DNA of 64,000 bases from an uncultured Lachnospiraceae bacterium (lineage in GTDB: Bacteria > Bacillota > Clostridia > Lachnospirales > Lachnospiraceae), in NCBI GenBank assembly GCA_944381515.1, contig CALWLM010000022.1:34215-98214 (forward strand). Reading direction: 5' to 3'. The notes under the pieces are model-generated. The model did no database searches. It saw only the letters and a program-made list of their open reading frames with translations, and was not told where the DNA came from. Positions 16,010 through 25,690 of this stretch are shown here, piece by piece. The translations under genes were made by a program, and so were the position numbers. The number at the start of each line of letters is the position of its first letter. The first letter of the stretch is position 1.

Positions 16010-17710
16010 TTACTGCTCCATCCTGCGTGCAAGCTCTTCGGCCAGCTCTGCCTCGGCAGCTTTCGCAGCAGCCTGGTCCGGCGCTGATACGCAGATGTAT
16101 GCCTTAATCTTTGGTTCCGTACCAGAAGGACGAATCACCACAGAGCCTCCTCCCTCCAGCGCAAACCGCAGCACATCGGAGGGGGGCAGACCATCAATGC
16201 CGTCCCGGTAGTCTTTTCGTTCCGTAATTTGTATCCCGGCAAAGATCTCCGAACTCTCCCGCAGACTCTTCATAATCTCCTGCATCCGGACAAAACCGGC
16301 CGCCCCGGGAAAGCTGTAGGAATGCAGAGTATTCAGACAGAAGCCATATTCTTTATAGAGCTCCATCAGCCGGTCATACAGAGCAACTCCCCGGCTCTTA
16401 TACCAGGCAAACATCTCACAGATCAGCAGGGAGGCCACTACACCATCCTTATCCCGAACGTAGGAGCCGCTCAAATAGCCATAGCTCTCCTCAAAGCCAA
16501 AGACAAAATCCTCTGCCCTGCCCTCTCGCTCCAGCCTTCCAATCTGCTCGCCGATATATTTAAATCCGGTCAGCACATTGATGCAGCCAACTCCATAGCG
16601 GGCAGCAATCCGCTGCGCCATATCGGTGGTGACAATGGTCTTGATGAAGACCGGATTTTCCGGCAGCCTTCTCTGCTCCGCTCTCCTGGCACAAAGGTAA
16701 TCCAGCAAAAGCATCCCCGTCTCATTGCCGGACAAAAGGACATGCCTTCCCTCCGGCCCCTTCACGGCGATACCCACCCGGTCGCAGTCCGGGTCCGTAG
16801 CCAGAACCAGCTCCGCATCCTCTCTGGCAGCATACCGGATTCCCAGTTCCATGGCCTCCCGAATCTCTGGATTCGGGTAAGGGCAAGTGGGAAAGCTTCC
16901 GTCCGGCTCCCGCTGCTCCTCCACCACGGTAATATTCCCGTAGCCATTCTCCTTTAATGTGCGCAGCACAGGCTTTAAGCCTGTCCCGTTAAGAGGAGTA
17001 TAGACGATGGATACATTTTTGTCAATATTTTCCTCTGCCGTCAGCACAGACTGCTCCGACACCCGGCGGACATACTCTGCATACACATCCTCACCGATCA
17101 GACGGATCTGTCCTGCCGCCAGTCCTTCCTCGAAGGAGGATAGCTCCTCTGCGCCAAACATTTCCTCGGCCTCAATTCGGGCCAGGATCTGGGCCGCAGC
17201 CTCTTCCGTAATCTGGCAGCCGTCGGGGCCATAGACCTTGTAGCCATTGTACTCCGCCGGATTGTGGGAGGCTGTCACCATGACGCCGGCGGCACAGCGC
17301 AGCTGCCGCACCGCAAAAGAAAGGCAGGGCGTGGGCATCAGCTCCGGGTATATCCAGGCCTCAATACCGGCGCCGGCAAATACCTGGGCCGAAATCCGTG
17401 CAAAAAGATCCGAATGAATCCGCGAATCATAACTGATGGCTATTCTTCTTTCGCTGGGAGCAAAATTTGCCTTCACGTAGGCAGCCACTCCTCTGGCTGC
17501 CCGCGCCACCGTATAGACATTCATCCGGTTGGGCCCGGCTCCCAGGATACCGCGCAGTCCGCCTGTTCCAAAAGACAGATCCTTGAAAAAAGCGTCCTCC
17601 TTTTTCTTCGGATCATCCTTCATCGCCTGAAGCTCGTCTGCAAGCTCGTCATTCTCTGCGGCGCAGGCCACCCATTGTTCATAGCGCTTTTCTATTTCTT
17701 CTCTGTTCAT
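16010..17710 (-). CDS. Phosphoglucomutase/phosphomannomutase (PgcA type)
   Basis: A 566-residue phosphohexomutase of the alpha-D-phosphohexomutase superfamily, near the length of Bacillus PgcA. The active phosphoserine loop VMVTASHNPAEYNGYKVY is near residues 143-160. The metal loop ATDPDCDR is near 305-312, the sugar loop GFEESYGYLSG near 415, and the phosphate loop IRPSGTEPKIKAY near the C-terminus. It interconverts hexose-1- and 6-phosphates. In this operon it most likely feeds mannose-1-phosphate or glucose-1-phosphate to nucleotide-sugar synthesis. It lies 41 bases after manC. The ribosome site is weak. Confidence 0.9.
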   Translation of the reverse strand: MNREEIEKRYEQWVACAAENDELADELQAMKDDPKKKEDAFFKDLSFGTGGLRGILGAGPNRMNVYTVARAARGVAAYVKANFAPSERRIAISYDSRIHSDLFARISAQVFAGAGIEAWIYPELMPTPCLSFAVRQLRCAAGVMVTASHNPAEYNGYKVYGPDGCQITEEAAAQILARIEAEEMFGAEELSSFEEGLAAGQIRLIGEDVYAEYVRRVSEQSVLTAEENIDKNVSIVYTPLNGTGLKPVLRTLKENGYGNITVVEEQREPDGSFPTCPYPNPEIREAMELGIRYAAREDAELVLATDPDCDRVGIAVKGPEGRHVLLSGNETGMLLLDYLCARRAEQRRLPENPVFIKTIVTTDMAQRIAARYGVGCINVLTGFKYIGEQIGRLEREGRAEDFVFGFEESYGYLSGSYVRDKDGVVASLLICEMFAWYKSRGVALYDRLMELYKEYGFCLNTLHSYSFPGAAGFVRMQEIMKSLRESSEIFAGIQITERKDYRDGIDGLPPSDVLRFALEGGGSVVIRPSGTEPKIKAYICVSAPDQAAAKAAEAELAEELARRMEQ

Positions 17711-17751
17711 ATATTAAGATAAAACCTCGATCCCTTTATCCTGTGATTCAT

Positions 17752-19077
17752 TCAGTCCTGGGACAGCTCCAGGGGATATTTGTGTTTATCATGGACGCTG
17801 ATGTCATGTCCCAGCTGAACCTCGATAATCTTAAGTTCCGTCTCCGCCTGGATTGTATGGCGGCAGCCCGCCGGCATACGGATCACCGTCCCCGGTTCCA
17901 CCTGCTGTCTCCGTCCGTCCACCACGGCCCAGCCGCGGCCCTCAATTACGGTCCAAACCTCGTCGCGCAGATCATGGCTGTGATAATTCATGCCATGGCC
18001 AGGATTCAGCGTTACCTTGATCGTCAGGCTGTCTTCCTCCACATCCAGGATCATAAAGCTGCCCCAGGATTTCTCGGCAAACATCACTCTCTGCTCAATG
18101 CTGTCCACAAAGGGCTTGATGTAGCTGGACTGATCCTTGTCCGAGACCAGGATGCCCTCGGCGCTGGCTGAAACCACCACGTTTTTCAGTCCCATACACA
18201 GTACCGGCACATTAAGCTCATTGATAACGCTTAAGTTCTCACAGCTGTCATTAAACAGGGCCTGTCCGATCACCGGTTCGCTCATCTCCTCGGTCAGCGT
18301 GTTCCAGGTGCCCAGATCCTTCCACTGGCCGTCAAAACGCATAACCTGGATCTCTTTCTCCTGCTCCGCCACCGCATAGTCAAAGCTGATCTTTTGCAGA
18401 CTTTCATATTTATCGTAGAGATCCTGATAATCTGTAAAATCGATCTTTTCATGGGCTTTTTCCAGCACGTATTTCAGCTTATATGCAAAGACGCCGCCGT
18501 TCCACAGAGCTCCTTCGGCAATATAGCGCCGGGCCGTCTCCTGGTCAGGCTTCTCTTTAAAGGTTTTGACTGTGCTGATCTCTCCCATGTCATCCGGAAT
18601 AATATAGCCGTATTTCTCGCTGGGATAGGCGGGAGCAATCCCCAGGAGCACCAGGTTGGCCTCTCCTTTTTCGGCCTGCCTGCCCAGACGGCAGATGGCC
18701 TCAAAATAGTCCTCATTCACATAGGGGTCCACCGGGCATACTACTACAGCCTCCTCCTCAGATACCCCGCGGACATCGCGAAGATAGGCGGTGGCCAAAG
18801 CGATGGCCGGGAAAGTGTCTCTTCTGGCCGGCTCCACGCTGATGCCCACCGCGTCCCCCAGCTGATTGTGAATGGCGGAGACCTGCGTCTTGGAGGTAGC
18901 GATGGTCACCTCTGCCTGGGGGTCCGCTTCCTTGATCTGACGGTACACCCGCTGCACCATGGACTCATACACTCCGTCCTCCCGCTTAAATATCTTGATA
19001 AACTGCTTGGAACGGATATCATTGGACAGAGGCCACAGCCTCTTGCCCGAGCCTCCGGACAACAATACGATATTCAT
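17752..19077 (-). CDS. manC: Mannose-1-phosphate guanylyltransferase
   Basis: A 441-residue enzyme that makes GDP-mannose from mannose-1-phosphate and GTP. The N-terminal nucleotidyltransferase domain begins LSGGSGKRLWPLSND with KQFIKIF, the GTP-binding and metal-binding signature. PVDPYVNEDYF and FKEKPD follow. A C-terminal cupin domain (about 340-430) contains GHGMNYHSHDLRDEVW. In bifunctional relatives this domain is a phosphomannose isomerase. The length fits the family. It starts 9 bases after fcl ends, with AGGAGA upstream, so it is firmly in the operon. Confidence 0.9.
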   Translation of the reverse strand: MNIVLLSGGSGKRLWPLSNDIRSKQFIKIFKREDGVYESMVQRVYRQIKEADPQAEVTIATSKTQVSAIHNQLGDAVGISVEPARRDTFPAIALATAYLRDVRGVSEEEAVVVCPVDPYVNEDYFEAICRLGRQAEKGEANLVLLGIAPAYPSEKYGYIIPDDMGEISTVKTFKEKPDQETARRYIAEGALWNGGVFAYKLKYVLEKAHEKIDFTDYQDLYDKYESLQKISFDYAVAEQEKEIQVMRFDGQWKDLGTWNTLTEEMSEPVIGQALFNDSCENLSVINELNVPVLCMGLKNVVVSASAEGILVSDKDQSSYIKPFVDSIEQRVMFAEKSWGSFMILDVEEDSLTIKVTLNPGHGMNYHSHDLRDEVWTVIEGRGWAVVDGRRQQVEPGTVIRMPAGCRHTIQAETELKIIEVQLGHDISVHDKHKYPLELSQD

Positions 19078-19086
19078 AAGTCTCTC

Positions 19087-20031
19087 CTATCTCTCCGCCC
19101 GCATGGGGTTGTGGAGGAAATCATCGTAGGCCAGCTGAATTCCATCGACCAGCTCCGTCTTATAGGTCCAGCCAAGATTTTTAAGTTTGGTAACATCCAA
19201 AAGCTTGCGGGGCGTACCGTCCGGCTTGGTTGGATCCCATTTGATCTCTCCCTCGTAGCCGATAACCTTCGCCACCAGCTCCGTCAGCTCCTTGATGGTC
19301 AGCTCCTTGCCGGTGCCCACGTTTACCGTTTCGTTGCCGGAGTAATTGTTCATCAAAAACAGGCAGGCGTCAGCCAGATCATCCACATAAAGGAATTCGC
19401 GCAGCGGTGTTCCGGTTCCCCAGCAGGTGACCTCTGTAAGCCCCTGTTCCTTGGCCTCGTGGAAGCGGCGGATCAGCGCCGGCAGCACATGGCTGTGGGT
19501 GGGATGATAGTTGTCGTTGGGCCCATACAGGTTCGTGGGCATGGCCGAAATATAATCCGTACCGTACTGGCGGTTCAAAAACTCGCAATATTTCAGACCG
19601 GAAATCTTGGCCAGGGCATAGGCCTCGTTGGTCTTTTCAAGCTCCGAGGTCAGCAGGCAGCTCTCCGGCATGGGCTGAGGAGCCATCCGGGGGTAAATGC
19701 AGGAGGAGCCAAGAAACAGTAATTTCTTGCAGTCGTTCTGCCAGGCGGAGTGAATTACGTTCATCTCCAGGATCATGTTGTCATACATAAAATCGGCCAG
19801 AGCGCTCTCGTTGGCCACAATGCCGCCTACCTTGGCCGCCGCCAAAAAGACATAATCCGGCTTTTCCGCCGCAAAGAACTCTTCCACATCTGCCTGACGG
19901 CACAGATTCAGCTCCTTATGGGTACGGGTAATAATATTGTGATATCCCGCTTTCGTGAGGGCGCGGACAATGGCGGAGCCCACCATTCCCCGATGGCCCG
20001 CCACATAGATTTTTGCGTCTTTTTCCATCAT
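19087..20031 (-). CDS. fcl: GDP-L-fucose synthase
   Basis: A 314-residue extended SDR that epimerises and reduces GDP-4-keto-6-deoxymannose to GDP-L-fucose using NADPH. It has a Rossmann motif GHRGMVGSA near residue 12, the catalytic Ser in LGSSCIYP, and Tyr/Lys in [26 protein letters not shown] is highly typical of Fcl/WcaG. It is paired with gmd in the same operon, completing the two-step route from GDP-mannose. The first of two tandem Met codons is taken as start; the second is equally possible. Confidence 0.92.
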   Translation of the reverse strand: MMEKDAKIYVAGHRGMVGSAIVRALTKAGYHNIITRTHKELNLCRQADVEEFFAAEKPDYVFLAAAKVGGIVANESALADFMYDNMILEMNVIHSAWQNDCKKLLFLGSSCIYPRMAPQPMPESCLLTSELEKTNEAYALAKISGLKYCEFLNRQYGTDYISAMPTNLYGPNDNYHPTHSHVLPALIRRFHEAKEQGLTEVTCWGTGTPLREFLYVDDLADACLFLMNNYSGNETVNVGTGKELTIKELTELVAKVIGYEGEIKWDPTKPDGTPRKLLDVTKLKNLGWTYKTELVDGIQLAYDDFLHNPMRAER

Positions 20032-20049
20032 CGCAATGTACCTTCTTTC

Positions 20050-20985
20050 TTATCCTATCATTTCATCCTTTATGCCGTTCTCGCCGTCCCAGCGAAGAAA
20101 GAATTCGTGGAGAGCCTCCTGCCAGGGCCGAACCGGATTGCCCACGGTGCAGCGCAGCATCCGGTTGTCGAGAGCGCTCCAGGCCGGACGGTCCGCCGAT
20201 TCCGGATGCATCTCTTTATATTGGATGCTGGTCACCGGAGCCACCGACGCATCCACGCCGCCCTCAGAGACGATGGCAGCGGCAAAATCATACCAGGAAC
20301 AGATCCCCTCTCCGGTGCAGTGATAGACGCCGTACTCCTGTGTGCAGGACAGCATCAAAAGCACATGGGCCAGATCCACTGCATTGGTAGGATTCCCCAT
20401 CTGGTCGTTTACCACCTGAAGCTTTCCCGTTTTTTTCGCCGCATTGTAAATGGTCTTGACGAAATTTTTGCCGTAATAGCTGTAGAGCCAGGCTGTGCGC
20501 ACAATAAAGGCGCGGCTGCAAAACTGCTCCACATATTTTTCACCCAGCAGCTTGGTAGTGCCGTAAGCGCTGATGGGACCGGTGGCCGCAGCCTCGTCCA
20601 GAGGAATCCCTCCGTTTTCTCTTCCGCTGAACACATAGTCGGTGGAGACATGGACCAGCTTGGCTCCCACCTTCTCGCAGGCGATGGCCAGATTGCGGGG
20701 GCCTACTGCGTTGGCCTGAAAAGCCGTATCGTGGTTGACCTCGCAGCCGTCCACATTCGTATAGGCCGCGCAGTTGATGACAATATCGGGGTGGAACTGC
20801 TCCACAAAGGCCACCGTATCGGTGAGCCGCGAAATATCCAGCTGCGGCAGATCCACCGCCGCCACCTCAGCCCCTTTCAGGGCGTCCGGAATGGGGCCAA
20901 TCTCGCTTTTTCCCAGGCGGAGCTGCTTTTGAATCTCCGTGCCCAGCTGCCCCTTCTGTCCGGTGATCATAATTTTCATCTTCAT
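20050..20985 (-). CDS. RmlD-like NDP-4-dehydro-6-deoxyhexose reductase
   Basis: A 311-residue SDR resembling dTDP-4-dehydrorhamnose reductase. It has GQKGQLGTEI near residue 8, the conserved LDISRLTDTVAF region, VHVSTDYVF with catalytic Ser, and YGTTKLLGE with Tyr and Lys. It would reduce a 4-keto-6-deoxy nucleotide sugar with NAD(P)H. No rmlA, rmlB or rmlC is present, and it sits between gmd and fcl. It may therefore work with dTDP enzymes encoded elsewhere, or act on the GDP-4-keto-6-deoxymannose made by Gmd. Which is true is unknown. The start has AGGAG five bases upstream. Confidence 0.82.
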   Translation of the reverse strand: MKMKIMITGQKGQLGTEIQKQLRLGKSEIGPIPDALKGAEVAAVDLPQLDISRLTDTVAFVEQFHPDIVINCAAYTNVDGCEVNHDTAFQANAVGPRNLAIACEKVGAKLVHVSTDYVFSGRENGGIPLDEAAATGPISAYGTTKLLGEKYVEQFCSRAFIVRTAWLYSYYGKNFVKTIYNAAKKTGKLQVVNDQMGNPTNAVDLAHVLLMLSCTQEYGVYHCTGEGICSWYDFAAAIVSEGGVDASVAPVTSIQYKEMHPESADRPAWSALDNRMLRCTVGNPVRPWQEALHEFFLRWDGENGIKDEMIG

Positions 20986-21045
20986 TTATTCTCCTTTGCA
21001 AAGCTTTGCTGCCCGGAGCTCTCGCCCCGGGCTCACAAACAGATA

Positions 21046-22104
21046 TTACAGATGGGCATATCTCCAGTCTTCGCTGGATTTGCCCGTGATATGCAGCACA
21101 TCGGAATTTACCATCATTTTAACCAGGCCCTCGAAATCCGTCTTTCTCTTCCAGCCCAGCTCCGTCTCCGCCTTGGTGCAGTCGCCCCAGAGGAATTCCA
21201 CCTCGGCCGGACGGAAGAACTCCGGGTCCACATCCACCAAAAGCCGGCCGGTATTGGCGTCGTATCCCTTCTCGTCAACGCCTGTACCCTCAAAGCGGAT
21301 ATCGATACCCACCTCCTTAAAGGCAGCCGTCACAAACTCCCGAACGGTATGGGTCTGATTGGTGGCCAGCACATAATCGCCGGGCTCATCCTGCTGCAGC
21401 ATTCTCCACATGCCCTCCACATAGTCGCCGGCAAAACCCCAGTCTCTCTTGGCGTCCATGTTGCCCAAAGACAGCTTTTCCTGCTTGCCCGCCAGGATAT
21501 TGGCCACAGCCAGAGTAATCTTGCGGGTTACAAAGTTCTCGCCGCGGCGGGGAGACTCATGATTGAACAGGATACCGTTGCAGGCAAAGAGACCGTAGGA
21601 CTCCCGGTAGTTGACCGTGATCCAGTAGGAGTAGAGCTTGGCGACTCCATAAGGGCTCTTGGGATAAAAGGGCGTCTTCTCGCTCTGAGGCGCCGTCTCC
21701 GGAATACCGCCAAAAAGCTCCGAGGTGGATGCCTGGTAGTAACGGATCGGCAGGCCGCTCTCCTTAATGGCCTCCAGCAGGCGCAGGGTGCCTACGCCGG
21801 TGGCTTCCGCTGTGTACTCCGGCACGTCGAAGGACACGCCTACATGGGACTGGGCCGCTAGATTATAAACCTCGGTGGGCTTAAGCTTCTCCACCAGACG
21901 GGCAAGGTTGCTGGAATCCGTCAGATCTCCGTAGTGAAGATGAACCTTGGGGTTTTTGATCAGATGAGCAATCCTCTCATCGTTTCCAGCCGTGCTGTGG
22001 CGGCGGATAATGCCGTGTACTTCGTAGCCTTTATCAAGCAGCAGCTCCGTCAGGTAAGAGCCGTCCTGTCCGGTAATACCGGTAATCAGTGCAATTTTCT
22101 CCAT
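21046..22104 (-). CDS. gmd: GDP-mannose 4,6-dehydratase
   Basis: 352 residues. It converts GDP-mannose to GDP-4-keto-6-deoxymannose, the committed step to GDP-L-fucose, GDP-rhamnose and related sugars. It shows the Rossmann motif [17 protein letters not shown]-binding [28 protein letters not shown], the catalytic STSELFG and Tyr/Lys in [10 protein letters not shown], and [15 protein letters not shown]. The start at 22104 follows AGGAGAG. It is the first gene of the six-gene operon running to the HPr-LDH fusion and has a strong promoter of its own. Confidence 0.95.
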   Translation of the reverse strand: MEKIALITGITGQDGSYLTELLLDKGYEVHGIIRRHSTAGNDERIAHLIKNPKVHLHYGDLTDSSNLARLVEKLKPTEVYNLAAQSHVGVSFDVPEYTAEATGVGTLRLLEAIKESGLPIRYYQASTSELFGGIPETAPQSEKTPFYPKSPYGVAKLYSYWITVNYRESYGLFACNGILFNHESPRRGENFVTRKITLAVANILAGKQEKLSLGNMDAKRDWGFAGDYVEGMWRMLQQDEPGDYVLATNQTHTVREFVTAAFKEVGIDIRFEGTGVDEKGYDANTGRLLVDVDPEFFRPAEVEFLWGDCTKAETELGWKRKTDFEGLVKMMVNSDVLHITGKSSEDWRYAHL

Positions 22105-22156
22105 CTCTGTTTCTCTCCTTGTAATATTTTGTTTTCGACAAAAAACTTCCATGTGC

Positions 22157-22185
22157 CAGTATACAGTGCTATAATATTTTTTGCA
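22157..22185 (-). promoter_or_regulatory. Promoter of the gmd operon
   Basis: On the minus strand TTGCAA (22180-22185) and TATACT (22157-22162) are exactly 17 bases apart, about 50 bases upstream of gmd. Confidence 0.7.
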
Positions 22186-22239
22186 ACGGTTAAACTTGCT
22201 TAAAAACAGTAAAATATTGCTGCGCATTTTTACACGCCG

Positions 22240-22268
22240 TTACGCTTTTATGTCTTACGCTTTTATGT
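22240..22268 (+). repeat. Tandem direct repeat upstream of AraC gene
   Basis: TTACGCTTTTATGT occurs at 22240-22253 and again at 22255-22268, one base apart. AraC-family regulators often bind such direct repeats. The site lies 30 bases before the AraC-type gene and about 55 bases upstream of the gmd -35, so it could serve both divergent units. Confidence 0.55.
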
Positions 22269-22298
22269 TTTTATCCTTTTATCAACGGGAGGTTTATT

Positions 22299-23180
22299 AT
22301 GGCCGCAGAATTTCAGTCCTTCTCCTCCGTCGGAATCTGTGAATCCCGGCGGCGTATGCATACGCCCAGTCCCTTTGCCCGCTCCTGCCTGTTCTATGTC
22401 CAGGAGGTGGGCGTATTAAAGAGCATTCAGAGTCATCTGTGCAAAAGAGACGGTCTGGACTCCTTTCTCTTTGTTCTGGTAAAAAGCGGCAGCGGCCGCA
22501 TCACTCATCAGGGCGCCGTCCATACCCTGCGGGCAGGAGACTGCGTTCTCATTGACTGCAGCCGTCCCTACTCGCACCAGAGCAGCGAAAACGAGCCGTG
22601 GGAGCTGATGTGGATTCACTTCAACGGTGTCACGGCCCGTTCTTATTATTCCTATTTTATCAAAAATTTCCCTTCCGGAATCTTCCACACCGACGACACC
22701 ACCGCCTTTGTTTCTCTGATCTGGGAGCTTTTGGATGTGGCGGCCCGCAAGGATCGAACGGCAGAATTAATTTCCTCCAAGCTGATCACCGATGTGCTGA
22801 CTCTCTGCTTCACCGTGCCTCTCCAAAAAGAACTCTCCGACCGAGAAAGCTCCGCCGGCAAAATGCTGGCCGTCAAGGAATATATCGATGCTCACTTTGC
22901 AGAGAAGCTTACCCTGGACGAGCTCAGCGAGCGTTTCTTTCTCAGCAAGTTCCACCTGTCCAGAGAATTCAAAAGAGTCTGCGGCGTCACCGTGGGCAGC
23001 TATATCCTGACCCAGAGAGTCAATTACGCCAAGGAGCTTCTGCGCTTCAGCGACAAAAGCATCGAGGCCGTGGCCGCCGGCTGCGGCCTCGCGGACAGCA
23101 GCTATTTCAACAAAGTCTTCAAAAAATCCGAGGGAATCTCCCCCTCCCGCTACCGCCAGCTGTGGGCCAGACGCAGCTGA
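22299..23180 (+). CDS. AraC family transcriptional regulator
   Basis: 293 residues. The N-terminal cupin-like sensor domain (about 20-165) contains VLVKSGSGRITHQGAVHTLRAGD-like strands and the AraC-typical DCSRPYSHQS. The C-terminal double helix-turn-helix (about 190-290) contains LTLDELSERFFLSKFHLSRE and the signature SYFNKVFKKSEGISPSRYR. It is a probable sugar-sensing activator. It is divergent from the gmd operon across a 194-base region holding a tandem repeat, so it is the best candidate regulator of that operon or of itself. The start has GGGAGG upstream. Confidence 0.88.
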   Translation: MAAEFQSFSSVGICESRRRMHTPSPFARSCLFYVQEVGVLKSIQSHLCKRDGLDSFLFVLVKSGSGRITHQGAVHTLRAGDCVLIDCSRPYSHQSSENEPWELMWIHFNGVTARSYYSYFIKNFPSGIFHTDDTTAFVSLIWELLDVAARKDRTAELISSKLITDVLTLCFTVPLQKELSDRESSAGKMLAVKEYIDAHFAEKLTLDELSERFFLSKFHLSREFKRVCGVTVGSYILTQRVNYAKELLRFSDKSIEAVAAGCGLADSSYFNKVFKKSEGISPSRYRQLWARRS

Positions 23181-23250
23181 CGGCCGGCTCATCGCCGGCC
23201 GCCCTGCCCTTCCTGCCGTCTTGCCGCTTATGTCTATCCTGCCGTATCCT

Positions 23251-25623
23251 TTAGCCCTCGTAGATGCTTTTAAGCTCCGTTCCCGGATAGAAAAACTGCA
23301 GAATCTCTTCACAGCTCATGCCCTGAGATGCCATGGTCTTGGCTCCGTTCTGACTCATTCCCACACCATGTCCATAGCCTCCGCCGTAAATCTGATAGCC
23401 GGTCAGGTTATCTCCCTCCCGAACCTCCTCCAGGCAGATAAAGGCGCTGGGCAGAGAACTCATACCGTCCACAGCAGAACCGTCCTTTTTGGTAATCACA
23501 TAGTCCCGGCTTCCCAGGTAGGAACGGACATTACCCTGGCGCAGCAGCCGGATCGTAGCCTCCGTACCCTCAATAAGCATCTCCGAGACGATTCCCCCGG
23601 CCCCTCTGGCCGTCACCGTCATAGAGGTCACAGCCCCAATGGAGGAAATAGGCTGCTGCACAAACTCGCCGCTCTCATCCTGCACCAGTACATAGGCGCT
23701 TCCATCCTCCCCCAAAGCTGCCAGGGACTCATTGATTGCGTTGGACAGGGTGGTAAGGTCCGCATAGAGATTCCAGCGGTACCAGGCGAAATCCGTATCA
23801 AAGGTCTCATAATCCGGATTTTTAATAAAGGCCCGGAAGGTCTCCTCATCTGTCAGGTCCGGCTGTTCATCGGACAGGCTCAGCATTCTTGCAATCAGAT
23901 AAGGATATTCCGCCGGGGAGCTCCCCCAGATGGAAGTATCCGTAGAGCTGCCGCAGGTGGTGGAAGAATAGTAGGCCGTAATCACATCGCCTCCATAGGT
24001 CAGCACACGGCCGGCCGTCTCCATAACCGCCTGGGAGCACAGTTCCTTCTCATCGGAATTGTTGTAGACCTGATACTTGGTTGTGTCGTCCACATGGGCG
24101 CCCTGATCCCTGCAGGCATTGGCCCGGATCTGATTATAAGCATAGCTTCTGGCGCAGACTGCCTGAGCCTTCAGCGCTTCCAATCCATGTCCTGCCGGCA
24201 TTTCGCTGGGCACCACCCGGCACAGATAGTCCTCCAGTCCCACCTCGTTGACCACCAGAATCTGTCCCTCGTCCACAGCCAGTTCTATACTTCCCTTGTA
24301 GCTGGGCACACCGTAGCTTCTCTCCAGAGAAGTGATACGAATTTCAGCGTCGGATTCTACGATTATTCTTCCCCTCTCAAACTCAGCGCTCTCCGGCGTC
24401 ACCGTAAAATCCATACCCGCCGGCCACTCAGAAGTCTCTCCGTCTATGGTAATGCGCAGAGGGGCGTCGCTTGCCAGTGAGACCGTATCATGACCGCTCC
24501 CCGCAAACCCATTATTGGAAATCAGCACGCGGATGGTCTCCACATCGATATTTTCCAGTGCCAAGGCGCCGCAGATCTCTCCGTCTGCCACAATAAATTC
24601 ATGAACGCTGTAACCCACCACAATATCCGCCAGAGACCTAAGCTCCAGCCCATCATATACTTTGTATACACGGACCGAATCGGACACCGGCACCTTTCCA
24701 TAGCCCTGGATCTCGATATAATCGGAACGGACCGTCAAAACCTTGCCGGCAATTCTGTCCCGCTTCACTGCAATATGGGTCACCTGCCCCTCCTCCAGAG
24801 TGAGATCCGCCAGTACGTTCTGGTAATCGCCGGACAGCCCCGCCACAGCAAAATCCCGGTAAAAGCCTTCCATAAAAACAGAAAGATCCTCCGCCGTGCT
24901 GCCGTTTAACCACACATTCTCATAGATCACCGTGGTCTGCGTAACCTCCAGCACGTCTAAAAGCTCTCTTCCCAGGAAACGTACCTGGACGGTCCGGTCT
25001 ATGTAATCTTCCATGGCAAAGCCGCCGTAAAACAGCTGTCCCTCACTGGTAGAAACCCGTCCTGCCGGAATATCCACAGTCTGATCGGTACCATATACCG
25101 TGATCTCTGTCATCTGATAGGATTCACACCCCAGGGCCTGTACCAGCTCCTCAAAGAAATCCCACCATTCCTGCCGCGACAGCGGGCGGTCATCCCATTC
25201 TCCCGAAGCCGCTCTGCGGTCTAAAAGCGCCTGGCCGGTCAACCGCCCATCGGCATTCAGTCCTTCCACCAAAAGCCGCACCTGTCTCCAGGTCAGATCC
25301 CTCTGCGCCGCCGTTTCGTAAGAAGCCTCCCCGGCAGAATCCTCTCCGCCGGACTCCCAGTAGCCACGGCTCACCAGATATTCTATATAGGGCTCATACC
25401 AGGCAGTTCCCTCCTCATAATCCGGCAGGGTCTCATCGGCCTCTCTCCTGGCAGTGTCTGTCAGAAGACTGGCCGCCGCCTTCGCTGCATAGGCCTGCGC
25501 TATACTGCCCGTCTCCTCCTTTCTGCCGGAGGGGAAATAGACAATCCACATCAAAACTCCAGCCGCAGCAATCAGGAGCACCGCAGCCAAAGCCGCCTTT
25601 TTTCCCTTCGCGTCTCTTTTCAT
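23251..25623 (-). CDS. SpoIID/LytB domain protein with long N-terminal extension
   Basis: 790 residues. One N-terminal membrane anchor (about 10-30) is followed by an unassigned extracytoplasmic region of about 430 residues. The SpoIID/LytB domain then runs from about 465 to 790, with VVPSEMPAGHGLEALKAQAV near 471 and the closing GYGHGVGMSQNGAK near 748. SpoIID proteins are lytic transglycosylases that act on denuded peptidoglycan during engulfment; LytB relatives enhance wall hydrolase activity. This protein is about twice the usual length, so it is probably a vegetative or specialised wall enzyme. The 6S RNA gene lies directly upstream. A GC-rich hairpin lies between its 3' end and the convergent AraC gene. 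Confidence 0.85.
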   Translation of the reverse strand: MKRDAKGKKAALAAVLLIAAAGVLMWIVYFPSGRKEETGSIAQAYAAKAAASLLTDTARREADETLPDYEEGTAWYEPYIEYLVSRGYWESGGEDSAGEASYETAAQRDLTWRQVRLLVEGLNADGRLTGQALLDRRAASGEWDDRPLSRQEWWDFFEELVQALGCESYQMTEITVYGTDQTVDIPAGRVSTSEGQLFYGGFAMEDYIDRTVQVRFLGRELLDVLEVTQTTVIYENVWLNGSTAEDLSVFMEGFYRDFAVAGLSGDYQNVLADLTLEEGQVTHIAVKRDRIAGKVLTVRSDYIEIQGYGKVPVSDSVRVYKVYDGLELRSLADIVVGYSVHEFIVADGEICGALALENIDVETIRVLISNNGFAGSGHDTVSLASDAPLRITIDGETSEWPAGMDFTVTPESAEFERGRIIVESDAEIRITSLERSYGVPSYKGSIELAVDEGQILVVNEVGLEDYLCRVVPSEMPAGHGLEALKAQAVCARSYAYNQIRANACRDQGAHVDDTTKYQVYNNSDEKELCSQAVMETAGRVLTYGGDVITAYYSSTTCGSSTDTSIWGSSPAEYPYLIARMLSLSDEQPDLTDEETFRAFIKNPDYETFDTDFAWYRWNLYADLTTLSNAINESLAALGEDGSAYVLVQDESGEFVQQPISSIGAVTSMTVTARGAGGIVSEMLIEGTEATIRLLRQGNVRSYLGSRDYVITKKDGSAVDGMSSLPSAFICLEEVREGDNLTGYQIYGGGYGHGVGMSQNGAKTMASQGMSCEEILQFFYPGTELKSIYEG

Positions 25624-25663
25624 TCATTCCTCCATCCGTGATTTTGATCTTATGAAACAAACG

Positions 25664-25690
25664 AAAGAGGCAGCAATACTGCCGCCTCTT
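25664..25690 (-). terminator. Terminator of 6S RNA gene
   Basis: Perfect hairpin on the minus strand (AAGAGGC arm against GCCTCTT), followed by a T-rich run. Confidence 0.75.

Noticed and set aside
19750..21861. 703-codon open frame on the plus strand
   Set aside because: It lies antisense to fcl, the RmlD-like gene and gmd, all of which have full conserved motifs; a GC-rich shadow.
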